A stretch of 64,000 bases of DNA from Episyrphus balteatus (Eukaryota; Arthropoda; Insecta; Diptera; Syrphidae): positions 17,711,545 through 17,775,544 of the forward strand of contig NC_079134.1 of NCBI RefSeq assembly GCF_945859705.1, read 5' to 3'. A program made the translations under genes and the position numbers. Below are positions 25,366 through 34,804 of this stretch, one piece after another; position 1 is the stretch's first letter, and every line of letters starts with the position of its first letter. The notes beneath the pieces are model-generated. The model ran no database searches and had not been told where the DNA came from. It saw nothing but the letters and a program-made list of their open reading frames with translations.

Positions 25366-25551
25366 AATTTTCATAAAATATTATAGAGCACTTCTGATTA
25401 TCGTAGAACCTTGAAATTTGGTAGAATGTTAGAGCTGGTTGTTTATTCAAATTAAAAAATTTAAAATTTGAGAATTTCAGCCAGGGGGCGTGGCAACTGC
25501 CTATTTCCGGTGAATTTTCATCAAATATTATAGAGCATTTCTAACTTTCGT
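25366..25551 (+). repeat. Tandem module, right part, with 64-bp duplication
   Basis: 25366-25429 is a perfect copy of 17170-17233. The module then continues as it presumably did before satellite growth (GGGGGCGTGGCAACTG near 25485), and a further module start, ATTATAGAGCATTTC, follows near 25527. Confidence 0.85.
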
Positions 25552-25567
25552 TTTTTAGTAAGATTAT

Positions 25568-25856
25568 GTTGTTTTGACCAAACTATTTTTCGTTCAAGAA
25601 TAAGATTATTTCGAGTTGTGTCCTATATTTTTTTTAAAGAATTTTAATTTTTCGAACGAAGGAACTTAGTTGTGCTGTTTTGACCAAACACTTATTTAAA
25701 AGTATAAACATGATCAAATATAATTTTAGAAAAAAGGAGTTAAGTGTGGTTAGGGCCATTGAATATCTTTGGAACTAGTTTACTTAGAGTTATGCAGTTA
25801 AGACCAAACGAAAATAGATTTTCAAAAAAAATGAACTTATGCTGTTAATACCAAAC
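25568..25856 (+). repeat. Four degenerate iterons in the hAT-type element
   Basis: Copies of GTTGTTTTGACCAAAC, TGCTGTTTTGACCAAAC, TGCAGTTAAGACCAAAC and TGCTGTTAATACCAAAC lie near 25568, 25674, 25793 and 25840, all in the same orientation. Subterminal repeats of this sort can be transposase-binding sites in hAT elements; that role is inferred. Confidence 0.6.
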
Positions 25857-26947
25857 TCCATAGATTTCTATTAGAAAACCGTTTTTTTTTTCTTTCTTTT
25901 GTATAGAGACAAGATTTACATCAAAATGTAATTTTAGGAATATTGAGGACTTATTGCTTCTTTTAATTGGTGATTCAATTTTGCTTTTGAGTTGAAGAAG
26001 AAGAGACCGGAAAAACCAAGGGGCTCCCCCTGCTAAATACAGGAAGATGTATAAAAAATTGGAATTGTTTTTGTTGATGTTTGCTTTTCTCTATTAGATA
26101 CTTATCAATCATTTAATTTTTTTTTACGAAATAACTGATAAATTATTCGCATGTTTGTTTGAGCAAAATTTTTGATTTAAAACGGGTTTTTAAAGTTTGG
26201 TGGATTGTAAATCCGTCCGTATTTTGAAACATCAATGAATCCGCAAAATGTGTTCGAATACCTACGGAATTTCGAACAGCGAAAATTCGAAAATTCCACT
26301 GAAGAAAATTGTCCTTTTTAATCATTAAATTGGCGGCGGAAAACAGAAATGTTCTTAAGTAATAAGTAACAAAGTGTTCAAATTTCTAGAAAGTGTAAAA
26401 AATCAGTTTATATAAATTGCGAGCGTAAGCGAGCAAAGAATTTTTTTAAGGGAAGTAAAGTTTACCCATTCTTAACCTTTACAAAAACTTATTTCATACA
26501 ATTTTAAATACCTATACAAAATTGAAAAATAGAAAAAAGAAAAAAAAAACAGTTTTTATCACTGAGATTTTGTATTTTAAATTTAATTGGGAATTTTAAA
26601 AGCAAAATTTTATATAATCCAAGTTGCTGGGCAAACTAATTATCTGCTTCAGTTGAGAAAAAAAAAAACAAACAATAATCTTAAATTGTTTAATTTATTT
26701 TTTCTTTCCTACTTTTGCAAAAAGTGGCCAATGTATGCTTCGACTCATCTCGATGGAATTATAGAAATCGAGTGGAAACAAGCCAATTTCAATTATTTGA
26801 TTGTTTTGAATAAAGAGAAGAGACATGGTTTTTCGGATTTTATTATTTCTGAGACATTTTCATTTAGCGACAGCGGGGCCCCTCTAAGAGCGGGGCCGTG
26901 TGCGGGGGCACACTCCGCACACCCCTTCCGCCGCCTCTGATTGCGTC

Positions 26948-28240
26948 TTCATTCCTCTTCCTAGAAAGCATTCACCTGATATCAGACAGTGTAGTTTTCT
27001 TCAATATCATTATAAAACTTGATTTAAGCTTAGCGAACGATGTTATATACACAATACACATATATGTACAAACTCAAGGATAAGTTTTGATGAAATCAAA
27101 GAGTTGGGTTTGTTTCGTCAAAATGTTAAGCTTTGTTCTTTGTTCGAAATAATGTTTCTTTGTGCTTCTAGTATAGGTATTAGATTTCAATGCCTTTTAA
27201 AAGTTGGTGTTCAAGTTCTATGAAAAAGGGTGAAGGAGTATTAAGGTACACTTAGATAAAAGTGCTTGGAAAAGTTATATTGGAGTTGTATAATAACAAA
27301 ACTTCTATTCCAAGCTTAGGGTTGTTTATTATGTTAGTTATGAGAGAGAAGCATCAGATAATAAACCCCTAAACCGAAATTAGAAGCATTGCGATATGAA
27401 AATTATTTATCCATCTTAAACACGAGAGCACTGATTAACATTACTTTAACACAGAATTAATTGAGTTTCATAAAAATAAGTTGGGTTCTAAAAAATATCT
27501 TTGGATTTGACAGAGGAATTATAGAACAAGGTGGTTGCTTTTTGCTAATCCTGGCCTAGGTTCGTATCTCAAGGCAGAGATTGAAATTGTTTTTTGTGTT
27601 ATTTACATTATACACTAGAATAAAAATTAATTCAATTTGTCAAACTATTCACAGAATTGATATAAAACTCGTTGTGAAAAACGTAACTCTCTCCCTCTCA
27701 TCTCTTTGTCTTAGAATATATATTCTGAATCAGTCTTAAGTAAAATTTTTATTTGTTTGGAGAATCCTTTGGATATATTGCTTTTAAAATATATTGCTTA
27801 AAAATGCATTTATGAATTAAATTTAATTTTAAAATATATCAGCAATTTGGTTTGGATCATTTTTGACAAAAAAGAAAAAAATTAATGGTAAAGTTTAAAG
27901 ATATTCAATCCCTTTTCGACTGTTCAGAATTTACTAATTACTTTTTTAGAAAAAATATTATAAGATATTATGCGGCAAAAATTTTAAATAATTTTGAAAA
28001 AAAGGTTCACTCTTTGAAAAATATACGAAATTAACTACTAAAAATATGTCAATGTTCGCAAAAAACTGCAAGGCCGTATCTCTGCTATCCCAATTTTTAA
28101 AAGAAAAACTAAAAACACTAACACAGTCTTATTAAAATCACCAAGAACACTACGTATCTATGTAAAATTTAATTGTAGTAGTTAGAGCAGCTTCCGAAAA
28201 AAGTGCAATATCTCGAAAACGTTATATGAGAGATAATATA
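26948..28240. other. AT-rich stretch, nothing recognised
   Basis: No gene, inverted repeat or RNA feature supported. Confidence 0.4.
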
Positions 28241-28249
28241 TGAGAAAAA

Positions 28250-29000
28250 AATTTAAAAAAAAAAATCATGCGTATAATTCACACGCGGTAAAAGTTAAAC
28301 CTTAAAAAATATTTTTTTGTGAAAAAAAAACCGAAAATATCTAACTTTTTTTTGTTTTATCACCTTTAAATCCATTTTTATGACAACTTAAAATAAATTT
28401 TATAACATCCGAAAGCTTATTGTTTCAGCTCGAAATATTTATATCGACCATGTCTATACAACATCTACAAAAACAACTAGAATTGTTTGAACCCAATCAG
28501 TTTTCTCAAAAAAAGCAAAAAAAATCATTCTTTTTTTCTCTTCTAACACCATTAAATCCATTTTTTTAAATGACAACCTATAAAAAACTTTATATCATCA
28601 ATTTTATTATTTCATCTTTTAAATGACGCTTCAATCATATTTCTATGATGCCTACAAAGAAGTAAGAATTTTTTAAAGTCAACCATGTCGAAATTTCAAA
28701 CTGAGATTACGGTACTTAATACACTGGTGAATGGTCATCGGCAACAGATCTAGACAGGTGTTTTGATGAACTTTTCAAGTTTTTCAATTTAAGATTGTGT
28801 AACTTGTAGACCACGTACCGTTATGTGTGAAATATTAAGTAAAAGGTAATTTTATCGGCATGCATTAACGTTAAATCAAATTTGTATGTGCTCTTGATCA
28901 AAGGGTATAACGTGTTTAGAAAAAGATTATATTTTAACCGTTATCTCAGGATTTTGAAAATGAAGTTGATTGTTCTATTATAGTTTATTGTATTACCTAT
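28250..29000. mobile_element. Fragment related (inverted) to the element at 46209-47959
   Basis: The region 28640-28730 (GATGCCTACAAAGAAG, AGTCAACCATGTCGAA, GATTACGGTACTT) matches the reverse complement of about 47285-47370. AACCGTTATCTCA near 28937 matches the reverse of TGAGATAACGGT near 47050. I cannot find its termini, so it is an old, truncated copy. Confidence 0.6.
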
Positions 29001-29196
29001 CTACGGTATAAATTTCATCCATCTATCTATTAAAACAAAAAAGTTATAATCAATTGATTCTTCGTGTCGCGTTTTCGTTTCATCTTGTTTCAAAGCACTA
29101 AAGAAGTTTCACTTCAAAAATTACACAAAAGTCATTTGTAAGTTTCAATCAAATCTATCCTCTATCCATGCGTTTAGGCCCTAGCTCGATGTACAA

Positions 29197-29764
29197 ATGG
29201 AAGCACAGACCGACGCACAGTGGGGAAAAGGCGGAAAAAACCCAACTTTCGGAAGTACGATTTATTTTGATACTGCACGTGTTTCTAACAGTAAATTAGT
29301 TGAAGAATCAGAAAATGAAAACTGTTTTTCAAATAAAAAATTGTGGTCCTGGAGATTATCGCTCAAAGTTGAAAAACAGTGAAAACTGATAAAAATACAA
29401 GTAGTTTCAAAATGATCTATTTTCCTTAAAATTTAAAGGTTTGAACCAATTAGCAAAATAGCAAAAAAAAAATTAAACCCACAATTTTAAAGTTTTTCCC
29501 AATTTAGTCGCTGTTGGGATCAGGAGTTTGTGTTAATGAAACCTGCATTGCACATTTACCTATTAAAACAAATGTTTTTCACTAAGCCACTTTTTTGACT
29601 TTATTTATAACTATCGGAATCGGAATACAGTAAAACTGGTTATTTGAAGGTTCTCTTATCTTTAGTTCCACTTGTTTCCTAAAAAAGGATGGAATGATTT
29701 GATGGAATGTTCCGCTAATTGAAGGAAAAGTTTAGGCTTGGTAGCCGTTTAAATTTTAGAACTA
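29197..29764. other. No supported gene
   Basis: The 61-codon frame at 29197-29382 has no recognisable domain. The rest is AT-rich and unremarkable. Confidence 0.4.
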
Positions 29765-30854
29765 CACTGAAAATAATAAATTTCGTAAAATTACGAAAAT
29801 CGTTTCATACACTACATTTTCGTTGGCCCAACGCAACTTTCGTTGGCTCAACGAAAATATGTAATTTTTCGTAATATGAAAACCTTCATCAATTAATGAA
29901 AACGTTTCATACACTTTTTCTCCCTTTTTAGTGCCAAAAAATCCAATTCAATGAAAAGATTCATCAATTAACGAAAAATTTCATACTCATTTTAAAGAAT
30001 AAAAATAAGAATTTTTTCCTTACTTTATTAAAGTTTTAATTAAGTAACGAAAAAATTCATTAACTTATGAAATTCAACATTAACTAACGAAAATCTTCAT
30101 AAGCTTATGGAAATTCTTCATATACTAATGAAATATTACATTGGCTTACGAAAAAATACATCAGTTAACGAAAAAAATCGTTGCCTTACAAAAAAAAAAA
30201 CGTAGACTTGGGTGCATTTCTGTTTTAATGATTAAAAATTGAATCTTGCTTTATATAGTTCACATTAGGTTTTTGTTTAAAAATCTATGTAAGCTGAGCT
30301 GAATATAAAAAATATTTGCGTATTGACAAGGTGTCTCACGATAAGTCGGACTCATCAGTTGACTTAAGTGAGCTCCACCGGGTCGAAACTCCAATTTTTG
30401 GTTTGGACTATATTAAATTAATAATTTAACAAGTCCAATAAATAAATACAATTAATACAACGAAAAGTTTCGTTAGCTAACAAATATTTGTTCGTAATTT
30501 AATAAAAATGTTCATTAAATTTACGAAAAATTTCGTTAGCTAACGAAAGTTCTTTCATAAATTAATCAAAAAATACATTGACTAACGAAAAATATCACCG
30601 TGGTTAGTTAAATTTTACGTTAATCGATGAAAAATTTCGTAAAGTGATGTAAAAATTCATTAACTCTCGATCAAAAATTTTTATGAAAAATTTCATTAAA
30701 ATACTACAGTTTTCGTTGATTGATGAAGTTCTTCATTAACGTATGAAAGCCATTTCGTTGAGACAATTAAATTTTTCATCGGCTGAAAATTAATTAAATT
30801 TTCGTTGGCTCAACGAATTTTTTCGTTGTATTTAAGTAAGGATTTGGTTCAGTG
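29765..30854. mobile_element. MITE composed of degenerate ACGAAAA / TTTCGTTA motifs
   Basis: Short inverted ends CACTGAA / TTCAGTG are bounded by TA at 29763-29764 and 30855-30856. Between them dozens of imperfect copies of TTAACGAAAAAT, TTCGTTAGCTAACGAA and CGTTGGCTCAACGAAA alternate in both orientations, making the whole element self-complementary at many places. A block near 30325-30400 (GATAAGTCGGACTCATC) is not part of the pattern. The element class is unclear, and the ends are short. Confidence 0.6.
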
Positions 30855-31089
30855 TAACCAAGGAAAAAAAAGTTTTGCAAGAAAGTTAAATTTTGAAAAA
30901 AATGCCATACCTACCGTTTTTGGACATTTTTCCTTTTTTGAAAATTTTTTATTTTTTTTTTGATTTATGTAAAATTTAAACAGTATTTATTAATAAAATG
31001 TTCAAATAAACTCAAAAAAATTTGATTTTTCTAAAAAAGCGATTGGAAGTAAGTCATTTACAGCTGCAAAAACTTGATTTCTGATTTTT

Positions 31090-31320
31090 TAATATAATTT
31101 TTTTCTGAGTGGGCGTGGCAATGGGTGGTCATTGGTGTAGATTTGTCTTGCTATTAGCTACTTTTCCTGCAAATTTCATGAAAATTGGTTCAGTAGTTTA
31201 GTTTTAATTGAGTTTTTTCCGGTCTCCCATACAAGTTGCCCCACAGTGCGACGCGACGGACGGCAGGCATGAGGAGAACCACTTTTTTTTATCTTCTCCA
31301 TCATCGAAATGTTGGTTTTG
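31090..31320. repeat. Dispersed repeat fragment with GGGCGTGGC and TCTCCATCATCG motifs
   Basis: GTGGGCGTGGCAATGG is shared in style with the modules at 17140 and 25485, and TTCTCCATCATCGAAATGT matches 42036-42055 in the mini-me-like copy. It is probably part of a related non-autonomous element; the ends are not defined. Confidence 0.45.
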
Positions 31321-31959
31321 ATTAAAACCTCAAACAAAATTATTTAATACGAAACCAATTAATTAAATTGTATTTTCATAGGTATTTTACACTTCATGGG
31401 AAAATAAAATATACAGAAATTTCAAAACTGCAAGTTTACACTAGAGTCCATCTAAACCGATGTCACTCACAGATTCAAACCTGAACCATTCCTCCATAGC
31501 GTGAATGAATGTAGAAAACTAGCCAACAATCGCCTTATCTACCAAATCGTCTACAAAAAGATTTACGAAAGACATTTTCCAAGTATACATCATCATCTAG
31601 TCAGCATTACCATTTCTTCGGCGGAAAGCAAAATTTTCCTATGGAGTTAAAACAATTTTGTTCGTTCAGGCGATTTATAGTTTTTTTCAAACAACATCTT
31701 CAAACAGTTACATACTTGAGATGTCACCTTTAACTTAAGCGTTTTATAGACTCAAAGCTTGCTTAAGAAACACCTTCTTTTATGAATAATAATAGGAGAG
31801 CTAGTGACACATTTGACTAAGGTAGCTCTTGTAAGGCTAAAAATTCTTACAGAGGTAGTTTTTAGCATGCTAAGTAAAAAAATCTTGGTCTGGCAAGCGT
31901 CAGTGGTGCACATCATACATATATATAACCTTGAAAGTATAACTTTTTACTTTTTATTC

Positions 31960-32290
31960 CCAAAATTTGACTTTGAAATCGATTATTTAAAAAAGTATTG
32001 ATTAAAATAACTTGATTTAAAAATTAAAAAAGAATGTAAAATTCTGCGTTTTGAAAAATGTATCATTCATAACTGTAGGTGTTGCCGTCATTTTTATATT
32101 TTTTTTTTTATTTTGAGTTATGTTTTTAGAAAATTGCCACTCCCGGGGGGGCATAGACCCCCCTTACTATAGTAAAAAATTCTTGTATTTAACTCCTCTA
32201 CAAGAATCCGTTACTAATTTTCCCAGCCTTAGTTATCGTACTATCCCCAAAAAATGTAAATAAAAAAATAAAAATCTGAACCAAAAATGG
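31960..32290. mobile_element. Diverged fragment of the foldback family (compare 55500-55830)
   Basis: In order it shows TTTGAAATCGATTATTT, a block like ATGGTATCATTTATTACTG, GTAGGTGTTGCCGT, a G-run followed by ATAGACCCCCCTT, and AACTCCTCTACAAGAA. All match the right arm of 54296-56326 with many substitutions. It is an old copy that ends just before the hAT insertion at 32373. Confidence 0.65.
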
Positions 32291-32364
32291 TTTTCTAAGG
32301 CGGGAAGGTATCTAAGCTCACTTCAACTAAAAAATTAGTTCAAGACAACAACTAGACTATAAAC

Positions 32365-32372
32365 CATGTAAG
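32365..32372 (+). repeat. Left 8-bp target site duplication of the hAT
   Basis: CATGTAAG, identical to 38838-38845. Confidence 0.93.
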
Positions 32373-32539
32373 CAGTGGCGTATTGAGGGGGGGGCTGAGG
32401 GGGCTCAAGCCCCCCCCAAGCCTCCAAAATCATGTTATTATAAAGGTAATTTCACCATAATGTATATTATTAACGAAAATTTTTTCATAAATCTTAGAGA
32501 TTTAGAGGGGGCTCAGATAGTCAAGCCCCCCCCAAGCTC

Positions 32540-34350
32540 TGAAACTTGTGTTGATTTGAATAAGATCCCTATCTGACGTTGAAGGTTGGGGAACATTTTT
32601 TCGTATTTTTTTTTTAGTCAAACCACACAACATGAGAGTTTGGAATTTTTTATTAATATAATGCATTAAAAATATAAAAAGTATATATAAAAAGTAAGCG
32701 AAGGACCTAGTCAATGACAAGCATAAAAATAGTACCAAAAAAAAAAAATTATTCGCAGAAAATAATATTTGTCAGTAAAAAACTTATCAAACCATTCGTT
32801 TTAACTTTACTGAACCATACAGAAAAAATAAATTTGCTCAGATGGTAACAATTCTTTAGTAGATTGTCATTTAAAAACATTGGACCTTAGTAATACCTAG
32901 GCCCGAATTCAGCGAAAAGTCGATTTTAACAAAAAATAAAACATGCATTTAACTTCAAAATAGGTGAAGGTTCTTTGTTATGTATATTTTATAAGATTTT
33001 ATTTTTTTAGAAAAAATATAAGGCTTTTCTATAATTCAATTATTTCTTTGTAAACTTTTCACATAAACAAATTGACCAAAATGATAAAAAAAATTTTTAT
33101 TTTGACCAAAAATTAAATAAACACAAAGGCAATATTTTCCACGAAAATCGTTTGGATTCAAGAAGTGTTTATACATTTCATAAAACATTAATAATAGAGT
33201 AAAATAAGGCAAAAAAATGTAGGTAAACCTCGGAATGAATGCTAATTGAAATGTTTGTTTTCTTAATATTTTTGTTTTGGCATTAACTTCCTCAAAATAC
33301 ACATAATATAGGTATTATATACACAGATGGCTTCAAGATATTTTTTAGGACTGATTCCAAATTCATTTGCTACACCCAAAATGCCCATTCCAATTCTCCT
33401 CTGTTATTTTTTAAATGAATTTCTTTAAAAATCAAAAAATTAATATTAAAAAAAAAAAAAAACAATTAAAAAATATGTAAAACACATAAAAAAGTAAGTT
33501 TCAACCAAGTTTTGTTAAAATCCAACAATTATTGTAGAAGATGTGAAAAACGCAAACATATTATTTTTGCATCTTTTCACTATTTTTGAGGTTATACAAA
33601 AAAATGATTTGAGTTGAAGTTGTAGATCCTTTTATGATCTACAACTTTTGGAGATATTTATTTTTTATCGACAGGAGGTCTACTTTCTACAGATATCGTT
33701 AAAGAAAACATGATTTTTAATACCCACCCGCACCCCACTTTATCGTGCACCCACCCCTTTCCACAATTTGTTTGTGGGCAATTTATTTTTCCCCTTTCTT
33801 GTATGTAATATTTGTCATAAATTTACCCACCACCCATATGCTGATATTTTTTTTCTCACAGTCATGTGTGTACGAAATTAACAAAAAAAGCTTAAAAGTC
33901 TTGAATGCAATTATTGGTTTTCCTAAAATAATTAAAATCTTTGTTGCCTTCCATTAAACTTTTGTTCATTTTTTGAAACTTAAAAAACTCCAGCCTTGAA
34001 CTTAGTGATGAACACACACAAAAAACAGACAATTCTCAAAGGAGAAGAATGGAAATACGCAATAATTGGAAGGAGTTCACGCCATACTTCTTAACACTGT
34101 TTGAAAAAGATATTTGAAAACAAAAAAAAAATTTTTAGCTGGATGGTATGTTGATTTCTTGAGGATGAGGATTTCAAACAAGTATGAGTTGAGATCTGCT
34201 AGTTTTCGATGTTGTTGGCGTTTGGTTTTTTCTTTTCTTGAACTTGCTTTTGTTCTTCAGTTCTACAGTTCTGTATATTTCTCATGTCTGTGAGCTGAGA
34301 GTTAGCTAAAAAAAAACCTTGGGTAGAGAGAGAACTCGTACGTTGTAGTC
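32540..34350. other. Non-coding 5' region of the hAT
   Basis: AT-rich, with several 70-88 codon frames lacking any domain. Polypurine and polypyrimidine tracts occur, but no promoter can be pinpointed from sequence alone. Confidence 0.45.
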
Positions 34351-34356
34351 TCTTCC

Positions 34357-34640
34357 AAAAAATGTCTGAATGTCTGTGAGTGAGAAATAGGCTTAGCGTT
34401 TTGCATTCGTCTCGTGCAAAAAATGTTTGAATGTCTGTGAGTGAGAAATAGGCTTACCGTTTTGCATTCGTCTTGTGCAAAAAATGTCTGATGGTCTGTG
34501 CTGTGAGTGAGAAATAGGTTTACCGTTTTACATTCGTCTCTTGCAAAAAATGTCTGAATGTCTGTGAGTGAGAAATAGGCTTACCGTTTTGCATTCGTCT
34601 CGTGAAAAAATGTCTGAATGGCAGTGAGTGACAAGTAGGT
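34357..34640 (+). repeat. 61-bp tandem array upstream of the hAT transposase
   Basis: About 4.6 copies of a unit starting AAAAAATGTCTGAATG and containing GTGAGTGAGAAATAGG and GTTTTGCATTCGTCTC, 90-95% alike by eye. One unit has a small CTGTG expansion near 34498. The array ends about 165 bp before the start codon. It could be transposase-binding or promoter repeats (inference). Confidence 0.9.
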
Positions 34641-34804
34641 ACCAATTGCTTGTACATTGGGTATATTCACGGTTTTGTTTACGTCATTCCGCGTTCTGTT
34701 GGATCTATGTATGAACGTTTTCCATGCTTTCGTTTTCTCGATTAATTAATTTAATTTAAATTTGCCTGAAAAATTGTTCTTAAAAAAGTATTGAAAACTA
34801 AAAA

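Larger units (their letters stand above)
16015..26939. mobile_element. 10.9 kb non-autonomous hAT-type element carrying a satellite array
   Basis: The left end reads CAGAGGCGGCGCTAG and the inverted right end CAGAGGCGGCGGAAG. They are bounded by a perfect 8-bp direct repeat, ATTGCGTC, at 16007-16014 and 26940-26947. An 8-bp duplication with CAGxGGCG-like termini is the hAT signature. Subterminal GGGGCCCC blocks occur near both ends. Inside are a hairpin MITE (16164-16295), a tandem module with GGGGGCGTGGC, an 8.1 kb 14-bp satellite, and four degenerate TGCTGTTTTGACCAAAC iterons (25568-25856). I find no transposase remnant. The ends resemble but differ from those of the complete hAT at 32373-38837. 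Two unrelated insertions giving such ends by chance is unlikely, but the outer boundaries rest on an 11-bp inverted repeat. Confidence 0.75.
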
